64,000 nt of DNA from contig NZ_CP047029.1 of NCBI RefSeq assembly GCF_009796805.1, positions 4,106,001-4,170,000 on the forward strand, read 5' to 3'. The position numbers and the translations under genes were made by a program. Origin of the DNA: Algibacter sp. L1A34. Its GTDB lineage: Bacteria; Bacteroidota; Bacteroidia; Flavobacteriales; Flavobacteriaceae. The notes under the pieces were generated by a model. The model made no database searches. It worked only from the letters and a program-made list of their open reading frames with translations, and had not been told where the DNA came from. Positions 45,037-53,392 of the stretch are shown in pieces. Position 1 is the stretch's first letter, and each line of letters begins with the position of its first letter.

Positions 45037-47391
45037 TTAAAATATTATAAGTTCGTCAATTAAAATTTTTGATGCACCTCCAACCCTGCGATGTCCTTCT
45101 GGAATTGGATTAACACTTTTTGCTTTTACCTTTATTGCTTTTACCGTTGTTTCCTTAAAATTAATTAAAGAAACCACCTTGTTTCTTCCTTGAGTGTGGC
45201 TTTTTTCTAGTTGTTTAATTTCTCCTAACTTAGTAAATGTATTACCATCTTCAGAACCATAAATTTCAATGTATTCTGGAACATAAACACTCGAATTAGT
45301 AAATCTAAGACTTGTAACTTCTAACGATTGTATTGATATTGGTTCGTTAAAAAATAAATCCACATCTAAATCTCCATTAATATTTTGCCAATTACGATCG
45401 CCTCTATTCAGTTTTGCATAATTTAAATCGACTAAACGATATAGTGATTCTTCATCATTAAGTTTTGGTGAATTATAAACTACTTTTGCTCCAACCGCTT
45501 TATGAATAGGAAAATATTTTGTTGAAACATTACCCGTTTGCTCCTCTTTTTTATATGAAGTTGCTTTTACTGTCGATGTATTTTTTAGTAAAAATGGCGA
45601 TTTGTATTTAGTTGAAGTTAATGATGGCTCCGTACCATCCAAAGTATAGTAAATATCCAACCCATTAACTTCGGTTTTAAGTGAAACATTGATAGAACCT
45701 TCTTTTTGACCTTTATGATCTATTCTAACATTATAAGCACTTGTAGCATAACGCTCTCCTTTTTCTTCTAATCGTTCTAATTGATTTAGTAAGCGGCCTG
45801 TAAAATCATCCCAATTTTTTGCTTTTTGATCTGTCCATCCATTTTCTGCAACTGCATATAACCTAGGAAAAGTCATATAAGTTAATTGGCTCCAATTGGT
45901 TATAGACTCTGTCCACAGATTCCCTTGTATACCTAAAACGTGTTTTCCTTGTTCGGCTGTTAAACTATCGGATACTATTTTATAGTTATATGTATCTTTT
46001 AAAAAGGAGTATGCGTAGCCCAAATTAGGCTCTAAATCGTCGTCGCCTTGTTTTAAATCTAAATAACAATATCTTGAAGGCGTCATAATAACATCATTAC
46101 CAAGTCTTGCCGCAGCAATACCGCCTTTTTCACCGCGCCACGACATTACGGTTGCATTTGGAGCTAAACCACCTTCTAATATTTCGTCCCAACCAATCAT
46201 ATTTTTATCATGTGCATTTACTATTTTCTCTACTCTTTTAACAAAATAACTTTGCAATTCATGAACATTGGCAAGATTTTCTTCTTTCATACGCAATTGG
46301 CAATCTGGGTCTACTTCCCAAGCTTCTTTATTACACTCATCACCGCCAATATGCATATAATCAAAAGGAAATAAATCCATAACTTCTCCTAAAACATTTT
46401 CAACAAACTCAAAAGTAACTTCTTTACCAGGGCAATACGTATTGTTCCTAACAACTCCGCCTGTACCCACATAAAAAGGGCCTTCGGAACATGATATTTC
46501 TGGATACGACGCTATAGCTGCCAATGAATGTCCCGGCATATCTATTTCTGGAATAATTTCGATATAGCGCTCTTTAGCATAAGCTATAATTTCTTTAATA
46601 TCTTCTTGAGTGTAAAAGCCTCCATAGGTTGCTTTCTCACCTTCTTTTTGTCTAGGTCTCCCCCACCAATTGGATGTATTTTCATCTTTAGCATTATAGT
46701 CTACACGCCACGCTCCTACTTCTGTTAATTTTGGATATTTTTTAATCTCTATACGCCAGCCATTATCATCTGCTAAATGCCAATGGAAGCGATTTAGTTT
46801 CACTTCTGCCATAAAATCGATAGCATCTTTTACTTCTTCTTTTGTGAAAAAATGACGAGATACATCTAGCATATAGCCACGCCATTTAAAAGCCGGTTCG
46901 TCTTTAATAGTAACAGCTGGAATACCCCAAATGGTATTTGCTTGTTTTTCTTTGGAATATAATGTTGCAGGTAGTAATTGCCCAATGGTTTCCATAGCAT
47001 AGAAAAAACCGGCCCCTGAGGCCGATTTTACATGTATGCCCCCTGTATTAATGACTAATTCGTAAGCTTCAGGGTTGAGAGACTTTTCAGTATAAAAAAT
47101 AATATCTGCTTGATCATTATTTATACTTATTTCTGGGATCCATCCGGATGCTGTTTCAAATTTTTTAAAAAAATTAATTACAATAGTTTTTTGCTCTTCA
47201 TTATTAACGGAAATTGTTGTTTTCTCGCTAATAATGAAATGTCCGTTGCCTTCTATTAATTCTGCTGGTAACGGGATAATTTCAGTTTCACCTATTTTTA
47301 GTTCTTTTTTATCGCATGATGTAAGCGCTAGTAAGAAACATAATAAGTATGGGGTTAATGTGCTTTTTATCTTTCTAAAAAGGGTACTCAT
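45037..47391 (-). CDS. GH20 beta-N-acetylhexosaminidase lipoprotein with CHB_HEX_C and discoidin-like domains
   Basis: Largest GH20 of the locus, 784 residues, with an SPII signal (LALTSC, Cys26). Domains in order: GH20b (about 35-165); TIM barrel (about 168-520) with HWHLADDNGWRIEIKKYPKLT and catalytic Asp351-Glu352 in HIGGDECNKEAW; and a chitobiase-type Ig domain (about 560-635, DIYYTLDGTEPSLTSTKY). Last is a discoidin or F5/8C-type module (about 640-784), including NGDLDVDLFFNEPISIQSLEV and YIEIYGSEDG. The last domain is probably a CBM32-like glycan binder. It is the first gene of the GH20 operon; a 21-bp repeat box lies about 128 bp upstream, and the gene is divergent from susC1. It probably acts on GlcNAc- or GalNAc-terminated glycans at the cell surface. 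Confidence 0.94.
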   Translation of the reverse strand: MSTLFRKIKSTLTPYLLCFLLALTSCDKKELKIGETEIIPLPAELIEGNGHFIISEKTTISVNNEEQKTIVINFFKKFETASGWIPEISINNDQADIIFYTEKSLNPEAYELVINTGGIHVKSASGAGFFYAMETIGQLLPATLYSKEKQANTIWGIPAVTIKDEPAFKWRGYMLDVSRHFFTKEEVKDAIDFMAEVKLNRFHWHLADDNGWRIEIKKYPKLTEVGAWRVDYNAKDENTSNWWGRPRQKEGEKATYGGFYTQEDIKEIIAYAKERYIEIIPEIDMPGHSLAAIASYPEISCSEGPFYVGTGGVVRNNTYCPGKEVTFEFVENVLGEVMDLFPFDYMHIGGDECNKEAWEVDPDCQLRMKEENLANVHELQSYFVKRVEKIVNAHDKNMIGWDEILEGGLAPNATVMSWRGEKGGIAAARLGNDVIMTPSRYCYLDLKQGDDDLEPNLGYAYSFLKDTYNYKIVSDSLTAEQGKHVLGIQGNLWTESITNWSQLTYMTFPRLYAVAENGWTDQKAKNWDDFTGRLLNQLERLEEKGERYATSAYNVRIDHKGQKEGSINVSLKTEVNGLDIYYTLDGTEPSLTSTKYKSPFLLKNTSTVKATSYKKEEQTGNVSTKYFPIHKAVGAKVVYNSPKLNDEESLYRLVDLNYAKLNRGDRNWQNINGDLDVDLFFNEPISIQSLEVTSLRFTNSSVYVPEYIEIYGSEDGNTFTKLGEIKQLEKSHTQGRNKVVSLINFKETTVKAIKVKAKSVNPIPEGHRRVGGASKILIDELIIF

Positions 47392-47519
47392 GTTTTGGTT
47401 GATGTTAGAAGTTAGTGTTGTTAATAGTTTACTTTTTAGCGGTGTAAAAAAACAAACTGATTTTATCTACACATATAAGTATGTTATAAAAATATACTTA
47501 TTTATGTTTTATGAGTTGA

Positions 47520-47552
47520 AATTTCGACCAATAACTTAGGGTTATAGATAAA
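47520..47552 (-). promoter_or_regulatory. 21-bp direct-repeat box upstream of the GH20 operon
   Basis: The minus strand reads TTTATCTATAACC, spacer, GTTATTGGTCGAAATT. The TCTA and TCGA cores lie at 47545-47548 and 47524-47527, 21 bp apart. It lies about 128 bp upstream of the GH20 ATG at 47391 and matches the nagB-upstream copy (43292-43324) almost base for base. Confidence 0.7.
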
Positions 47553-47780
47553 AGTCGTTTTCGTCTCACGTCTTTTAGGTTTCATAAAAGACTAAAGGAA
47601 TATTATTCAGTAATCAGGTATATGATAGCGTACTAGGTTGTATTTGTAGGTTTTAAGAGCAAGAATTTATGCTGTGCTTAGGTGCGTATTTGGAGGTAAA
47701 TACTGCTTTTTGTAAGATAAGAAACACGTTTTATGTTAAGGATTATCCTAGTGATAATGGGCTTTTAGGTTGTGTTTTGA

Positions 47781-47816
47781 TTATTTGTCGAGAGCTAGAG
47801 GTCATTGGTCGAAATA
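47781..47816 (+). promoter_or_regulatory. 21-bp direct-repeat box upstream of susC1
   Basis: Two half-sites, TTATTTGTCGA (TCGA core 47788-47791) and TCATTGGTCGAAAT (core 47809-47812), lie in the same orientation exactly 21 bp apart. The element ends about 181 bp before the susC1 ATG. The same spacing and orientation relative to the gene are found before susC2. Confidence 0.7.
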
Positions 47817-47930
47817 GTTACCTGTTAACTTTAAAGAACTTATAAATTTATTACATTCTTAATGTAAATTTTAAAAGTATTAGTATTAAAAGTATTCTAT
47901 ATTGTTTAAACAATATTGAGTGTTGATTAA

Positions 47931-47938
47931 TATTTTTG
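47931..47938 (+). promoter_or_regulatory. Bacteroidota -7 promoter element for susCD1
   Basis: TATTTTTG is an exact match to the TAnnTTTG -7 consensus of Bacteroidota, 58 bp before the susC1 start. A TTG -33 element at the usual spacing is not clear. A perfect palindrome ATATTGTTTAAACAATAT at 47899-47916 lies just upstream and might be an operator. Confidence 0.4.
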
Positions 47939-47996
47939 CTTGAAAATAAAATTAAGAATATCTAAAAAAAAATATTGTTAATTAATTCGAATTTCT

Positions 47997-50900
47997 ATGA
48001 AAATTAAATTAAAAAATTTCTCTTTCTATCGAAAAAAAGAGCACTTAAGTTTTTTCTTGAGCGTATTGGTTTTTTCGTGTGTTTCTGCTAGTTACGGTTT
48101 GGAACCTATTATGAGTGTAGAATCTAAAAAAACTACAAACTATTTACAACAACAAGTAAAAGGACTTATTACAGACGTTAACGGGCAACCTATTCCGGGT
48201 GTTAATGTTGTTGAAAAAGGTACAACAAACGGAGTTCAGTCTGATTTTGATGGTGGCTTTTTTATTAGTCCATCAAACGAGAATGCCGTTTTGGTGTTTT
48301 CATTTGTTGGTTTTGTCACAAAGGAAGTTCCTATTGGTAGCCAAACAGATATTACAGTTGTTTTGGCTGAAGATATTGCACAACTGGATGAAGTTGTAGT
48401 TGTTGGTTATGGTACACAGAATTCTAGTAAAGTAGTAAGTTCTGTAGTTCAAGTTACTAATAAAGAACTAAATCTAGAGAAAAGACCTGTAACTAATGGA
48501 TATTCTGCTTTAGTAGGATCTGTTCCTGGTTTAGTTATGAATAATACTAGTGGTTCTCCAGGAGCTATACCTAGTATTCAAATTAGGGGAACTAGTACTA
48601 TTGGCGATGCTAATGATGTATTGGTTATAATTGATAATTTTGAAGGTTCTTTATCTGATATTAATCCTCAGGACATTGAAAGTGTATCTGTTTTAAAAGA
48701 TGCTTCTGCTGTAGCTGTTTATGGTGCCCGTGGTGCAAATGGAGTATTATTGGTAACCACTAAAAAAGCATCTAGAAATAAAAAGACAACTGTAAGTTAT
48801 AATATGACGAGTTCTATACAAACAACTCCGAGATTACAACAAACATTAAATTCTAGCCAATATATGGCGTTTCAAAATGATATTGCTCCGGGGACTTGGG
48901 ATGAGAATTCTGTAAGTTTGGCTAATAGCGGCTTTTACCCTGAAACTAATTGGATAGAAGAAGTTTTTGAAAGTAGTGCTGTGCAACAATCTCATAGTTT
49001 AACCTTATCTGGTGGATCTGAAAACACAGGGTATTTAATGACAGGAAGTTACCTTACGCAAGAGGGGTTAGCGCTTGGAGAAGATAAATTTGAGAGATTG
49101 AATTTACGTTTAAAAATAGATACAGATATTAATAGTTGGTTAAACGTTGGTACTAACACATTAATTAGTAATAGAATAGATAAATCTGTAGAGGTTGTAG
49201 GAGGAACTAATGTAAGAGGTTTGCCTTTTTATCCTGTAAAAACGGAAGATGATTTATGGGTAAGTAATGGAACTGCAGATGGGTCTAACCCAGTAGCAAG
49301 TGCATCTTCAGGAAGCTTTAGTGAATCTGATTTAGATAGAATAAATGTACAGTTATACGCTAAAATAACACCTGTTAAAGGATTATCTTTGGAGGAACGT
49401 GTATCTTACATAAAAACTAATGAGTATGCAAGAGCATGGTCTAATCCATTTGCATCAGTAGGTCTTGATGCTACGGATCCTGACTCTTACACAAACCCAG
49501 ATTCTGCAAATAGAGATTATTTTTCAGTTTCAACAGATGAAAGAGTATTAGAGGTACAATCTACTAAATCTCATAATTTTCGTTCTTTAACCTCTTTAAC
49601 ATACGAGTTTGAGAAAGGAAAACATTCTGCAAAAGCATTTTTAGCAATACAAAGTGAGAGTGGAGAATCAGAACTTTTAGCGGCAAGTAGAACAGGATTT
49701 CTTTTTGATAATATTATATCGTTAAATCAAGGTGAGCTTGTAAACGATTCTAACACTTATGATGGTCTTGGAAACACTGAGACTAGAGGTGGTAATGCAA
49801 GAACTTTGTCTTATATAGGTAGGTTTAACTACAGTTTTGCCGATAAATATTTAATTGAAGCATCTTTTAGAAGAGATGGGTCTTCTTATTTTACAGACGA
49901 AAATAAATGGGGCTTTTTTCCATCTGTTGCTGTAGGTTGGGTTGCTTCTAGAGAGAAATTCTTTGATAACGTTAATTTTGTAAATCTATTAAAATTTAGA
50001 GGGTCATACGGTTCTGCAGGTTCAGATGGTACGTTAGGTTCTGTAACTCAGCAATTAGTAACTTATGATGCTTCTGGATATCCTTTAGGAGGAGTTTCAA
50101 ATGCAAGACTTGGAGTAGATAACTTTGTAAACCCTGATTTAATTTGGGAAACATCAACAATATTAAACATTGGAATTGACGCTTCATTATTCAATAGAAA
50201 ACTAGACATTGGAGCTGAGTACTTTGTGAATAATCGTAAAGATATCTTGGATAATATTTCTTCAACGGCATACGAATATGGTTTTGGAGATGCGCAAGGT
50301 AACCCATATGATGTTAGAAGTTCTGGTTGGGACTTTAATATAAAACATAAAAATACTATTGGGAAATTCAAATATTCTGTTGGAGCTAATATCTCTAATT
50401 ATGATAATGAAATTACTCGTATTGAAGGTGGTTCGGAAAGTAATAACCTGCAAGTAGGTTTAAGTGTAAATAATAGATTTGGGTATCAAGTAGATGGCTT
50501 TTTTGACAGTCAAGAAGAAATTGATACTTATGTTACAAGCGATGGAACGCTTATAGACCAGAGTAACGTTAGTGGTGCTAATGGTGTTGGAACTTACTTA
50601 GGTGGATTTAAATATATCGATCAGTTAACTATAGATAGTGATGGAGATGGTGTAATGGACACTGGAGATGGTGTTATTGATAGTGAAGATCGTGTTACAA
50701 TAGATGATAATAGTGATAGAAACTGGAATGTTGGTTTTAACTTAGGAGTATCTTACGAAAACTTAACATTATCAGCTCGATTTTATGGTTCATTTGATAA
50801 TAATCAGTATTGGAATTCAGCAAATGTAGTAGATCCGTTTTTAGGTGGAGGTATTCCATGGACATACCAATTAGATTACTGGTCTGAAGGAAATACAGAT

Positions 50901-51206
50901 GCACTTTTACCAAGACCTGTTAGTACAAGTAATGAAAATTATAATAGTGCTGTAGATCACTTTATTGTGGATGCAGAATTTATTAAGCTACAAAACGTAA
51001 CGCTTAATTATGATTTTGGTGAAAACATACTTAATCGTATTTCATTTATTAAAAGTATGAATTTATACTTGTCTATGGAGAACGTTGGAGTGATATGGAC
51101 TAACAGTCCTGTATATGAGCATGGTTGGGATCCTGAATTAGGTGTGAATAATGTGGATTACCCATTACCATTTACTACGGCATTAGGTTTAAATATTAAA
51201 TTTTAA
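47997..51206 (+). CDS. susC: SusC/RagA-type TonB-dependent outer-membrane transporter 1
   Basis: Outer-membrane active transporter of 1069 residues for oligosaccharides. A long signal peptide ends near residue 35. The carboxypeptidase D-like regulatory domain (about 55-125) has GLITDVNGQPIPGVNVVEKGT. The TonB box is in LDEVVVVGYGT (130-140). The plug domain contains IQIRGTSTIG and IESVSVLKDASAVAVYGARGANGVLLVTTKK, followed by the beta-barrel ending in a C-terminal Phe (LGLNIKF). Its first about 140 residues are almost identical to those of SusC2 at 53393, while plug and barrel diverge. It is followed by its SusD partner and preceded by the 21-bp repeat box. The two distinct barrels suggest two different glycan ligands. 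Confidence 0.96.
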   Translation: MKIKLKNFSFYRKKEHLSFFLSVLVFSCVSASYGLEPIMSVESKKTTNYLQQQVKGLITDVNGQPIPGVNVVEKGTTNGVQSDFDGGFFISPSNENAVLVFSFVGFVTKEVPIGSQTDITVVLAEDIAQLDEVVVVGYGTQNSSKVVSSVVQVTNKELNLEKRPVTNGYSALVGSVPGLVMNNTSGSPGAIPSIQIRGTSTIGDANDVLVIIDNFEGSLSDINPQDIESVSVLKDASAVAVYGARGANGVLLVTTKKASRNKKTTVSYNMTSSIQTTPRLQQTLNSSQYMAFQNDIAPGTWDENSVSLANSGFYPETNWIEEVFESSAVQQSHSLTLSGGSENTGYLMTGSYLTQEGLALGEDKFERLNLRLKIDTDINSWLNVGTNTLISNRIDKSVEVVGGTNVRGLPFYPVKTEDDLWVSNGTADGSNPVASASSGSFSESDLDRINVQLYAKITPVKGLSLEERVSYIKTNEYARAWSNPFASVGLDATDPDSYTNPDSANRDYFSVSTDERVLEVQSTKSHNFRSLTSLTYEFEKGKHSAKAFLAIQSESGESELLAASRTGFLFDNIISLNQGELVNDSNTYDGLGNTETRGGNARTLSYIGRFNYSFADKYLIEASFRRDGSSYFTDENKWGFFPSVAVGWVASREKFFDNVNFVNLLKFRGSYGSAGSDGTLGSVTQQLVTYDASGYPLGGVSNARLGVDNFVNPDLIWETSTILNIGIDASLFNRKLDIGAEYFVNNRKDILDNISSTAYEYGFGDAQGNPYDVRSSGWDFNIKHKNTIGKFKYSVGANISNYDNEITRIEGGSESNNLQVGLSVNNRFGYQVDGFFDSQEEIDTYVTSDGTLIDQSNVSGANGVGTYLGGFKYIDQLTIDSDGDGVMDTGDGVIDSEDRVTIDDNSDRNWNVGFNLGVSYENLTLSARFYGSFDNNQYWNSANVVDPFLGGGIPWTYQLDYWSEGNTDALLPRPVSTSNENYNSAVDHFIVDAEFIKLQNVTLNYDFGENILNRISFIKSMNLYLSMENVGVIWTNSPVYEHGWDPELGVNNVDYPLPFTTALGLNIKF

Positions 51207-51264
51207 AACTATGAATAGAATAAAAATATATCAAAAACATTTATTTTTAAATATATTATTTAAT

Positions 51265-52980
51265 ATGAAATATATAAAAACATACAAATTAGCATCTCTA
51301 CTTGTGTTGCTTGTTTTCATTACATCTTGTAATGAAGACTTTCTAAAAGTAGATGATCTAGATGATCTTGATTTATCTACTGTTTACCAGTCGGAAGAAG
51401 ATTTAAATTTAGCATTAAATAACCTTTACTTTTCATTGCCTAATTTAGATGTTGAAGATCCGTTATTTTCGATAGATGCAAACCAGGCCTATATTGTTCC
51501 TTATTTTTGGACAGATGATGCAATACATAGAAATATTGCAAATACTGCAGATAACCAAGGTTCAGATTTTAATTGGAGTGATAGTAGAAGATCTTTAAGA
51601 ACTTTTTATAGATATCAAGATATTGCAAATATTAATTTTTTCTTAGAGTCATTACCTGGTGCTACGTTTCAAACAGAATCTAATAGAGAAAGATTTGCTG
51701 CAGAAGCAAGGTTTTTTAGAGCATGGATATATGAAACTATGGTATTAGCTTACGGAGATGTTCCATTAGTAACAACAACATTAACACCTGCTGATAACCC
51801 TGCTAGAACACCAAGACAAGAAGTGTTTGATTTTATTATTAGTGAATTAGATGAAATTGACAATCATTTACCAGAAACATACTCAGGTGACGATGTTGGT
51901 CGTATAACTAAAGGTGCTGCATTAGCATTAAAATCGAGAGCATATTTAAATGCTTTAGGTTGGCATTCGGACCAAAATGCTTTATATGAAGGAGCAGAGG
52001 CAGCTTGTTCAGAAATAATTAACAGTGGTGTTTACGCTTTGGTAGATGGTATTGATGGTTTTAAAGAGCAGTTTACTCCAAATAGCGATTTAATATCTCC
52101 AGAAACTATACTTGCAACAATTTACGTAACAGGTATTAATGTAAGTAGATATGCGTTGCAGGTTTCTCCTAGAGATTTATATAAAGGGATTAATGGTAGT
52201 GGAAATAATCAAAGAAGACCAGGGTTTACTTCAAATTTTATAGAAGAAGTTCAAACTATCAATGGTTTATTTCCTAAAGATGATTCAACATACGACCCTG
52301 CTAACCCTTGGGTGAATAGAGACCCTAGACTTGAGGCTTCTGTTAGGTTACCTTTAGATGAATATCTTGGAACTGATGGTGTAAATAATGATATCTTTTT
52401 ACCTCACCCATCTTATGGAGATACAAGAGATAGAGTTCAAGGCTCTAACAATAACCCAACGGGATATGGTTTTAAAAAGTATACAGATTATACTATGCTT
52501 AACAATATAGAAGGAGATGCTGATCTTAAAATAATTAGATATTCTGAAGTTTTACTGATGTATGCTGAAGCTTTAGCAGGACAAGGAAGAGATGGAGAAG
52601 CTATAACATATTTAGACCAAGTACGTGAACGTGTTGGAATGCCAAAATATGCAGATATTGGATTACCAACTGTAACAAGAGGAACCACTGGTAACTCCAT
52701 GATCGATGCTATTCTATTAGAAAGACGCTATGAATTTGCTGGTGAAGGCCCACAACGTTGGTTTGATATTTGGAGATATAAATTAGGTAACCAAGTTATT
52801 GGTACTGTTTATGGAATTCCTGATGATGTAGACTTACCGGGCGATTTAATAGGTCCAAAATACGATTCATCAGATCTTGAAATTTATCAAAGAGTTTGGG
52901 ATGATAATTACTATTTATTACCAATTTTTATTAACTTTTTAGATGATAATGTTAATCTAACACAGAATCCTGGGTACTAA
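51265..52980 (+). CDS. susD: SusD/RagB-type surface glycan-binding lipoprotein 1
   Basis: Surface lipoprotein that caps SusC1 and binds incoming glycan. I choose the ATG at 51265 (571 residues). The longer frame from 51211 adds 18 residues before a complete SPII signal (MKYIKTYKLASLLVLLVFITSC), and the lipobox Cys is then residue 22. CNEDFLKVDD directly after the lipobox is typical of SusD proteins. Other marks are RFFRAWIYETMVLAYGDVPLVTT, the TPR-like helices ITKGAALALKSRAYLNA, and the C-terminal LLERRYEFAGEGPQRWFDIWRY and NPGY ending. It follows susC1 by 58 bp and is closed by a strong terminator, so the pair forms a two-gene operon. Confidence 0.95.
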   Translation: MKYIKTYKLASLLVLLVFITSCNEDFLKVDDLDDLDLSTVYQSEEDLNLALNNLYFSLPNLDVEDPLFSIDANQAYIVPYFWTDDAIHRNIANTADNQGSDFNWSDSRRSLRTFYRYQDIANINFFLESLPGATFQTESNRERFAAEARFFRAWIYETMVLAYGDVPLVTTTLTPADNPARTPRQEVFDFIISELDEIDNHLPETYSGDDVGRITKGAALALKSRAYLNALGWHSDQNALYEGAEAACSEIINSGVYALVDGIDGFKEQFTPNSDLISPETILATIYVTGINVSRYALQVSPRDLYKGINGSGNNQRRPGFTSNFIEEVQTINGLFPKDDSTYDPANPWVNRDPRLEASVRLPLDEYLGTDGVNNDIFLPHPSYGDTRDRVQGSNNNPTGYGFKKYTDYTMLNNIEGDADLKIIRYSEVLLMYAEALAGQGRDGEAITYLDQVRERVGMPKYADIGLPTVTRGTTGNSMIDAILLERRYEFAGEGPQRWFDIWRYKLGNQVIGTVYGIPDDVDLPGDLIGPKYDSSDLEIYQRVWDDNYYLLPIFINFLDDNVNLTQNPGY

Positions 52981-53003
52981 AATTCAGAGTATTTATTCAT
53001 AAT

Positions 53004-53040
53004 AAAACCTCCAATGATTTAAAATCGTTGGAGGTTTTTT
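53004..53040 (+). terminator. Rho-independent terminator after susCD1
   Basis: AACCTCCAA and TTGGAGGTT form a 9-bp stem around a 13-nt AT-rich loop and run straight into a T tract, 25 bp past the SusD1 stop. It separates the two susCD operons, so susCD2 must have its own promoter. Confidence 0.9.
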
Positions 53041-53166
53041 ATTTGGTTTAAACACCTTGAATATTAAAATTTTATACACCCCGATACCATAATTTAATCA
53101 ATTTCTTATTGTCTGTATAAAAAGGGTTCTTTTTTAGTTAATAAAAAATTAACATGATTTTAATAC

Positions 53167-53203
53167 TTATCTGTCGAATGGTAGGTGTTGTTTGTCGAAA
53201 TTC
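53167..53203 (+). promoter_or_regulatory. 21-bp direct-repeat box upstream of susC2
   Basis: Half-sites TTATCTGTCGAAT (TCGA core 53174-53177) and TGTTTGTCGAAATT (core 53195-53198) are in the same orientation exactly 21 bp apart. The element ends about 190 bp before the susC2 ATG, close to the 181 bp seen for susC1. Confidence 0.7.
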
Positions 53204-53392
53204 TTATCTTCATTACGTTTAGAATATATAGGTTTATTATGTTTTTAACATTGTTTTATGAAAATAAACGCTACAAAACCGAATTCGTTTAAGATTTTTT
53301 TTGCTTTCGTTTGTTTTTTTTAGAAGATGTTTAAAGATGAAAAGCTATTACTAACCACAAAAATTTTTAACTATTAATTAACTCACATTTCT

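Larger units (their letters stand above)
47392..47996. other. 605-bp divergent intergenic regulatory region (GH20 operon / susCD1)
   Basis: No convincing gene is seen. From left to right it holds the GH20-facing repeat box (47520-47552), a 7-bp inverted repeat GTCTTTT/AAAAGAC with a 9-nt loop (47570-47592), the susC1-facing repeat box (47781-47816), a perfect 18-bp palindrome (47899-47916) and a consensus -7 element (47931-47938). Its length suggests regulated expression of both operons. Confidence 0.7.
52981..53392 (+). other. Intergenic region between susCD1 and susCD2
   Basis: This 412-bp stretch carries no convincing gene. It holds the susCD1 terminator (53004-53040) and the susC2 repeat box (53167-53203). 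About 190 bp of AT-rich leader follow before the susC2 ATG. I find no exact TAnnTTTG -7 element in that leader. Confidence 0.65.

Noticed and set aside
47570-47592. GTCTTTT/AAAAGAC inverted repeat considered as a terminator
   Set aside because: There is no T tract on either side and no transcript ends there, so it is noted only as a small inverted repeat.
47669-47845. Plus-strand open frame of 58 codons in the GH20/susC1 intergenic region
   Set aside because: It has no recognisable domain, no signal, and overlaps the susC1 regulatory box; it is best explained as chance.
51211-51264. N-terminal extension of the SusD1 frame from 51211
   Set aside because: A complete lipoprotein signal starts at 51265; 18 extra charged and polar residues would disturb it.
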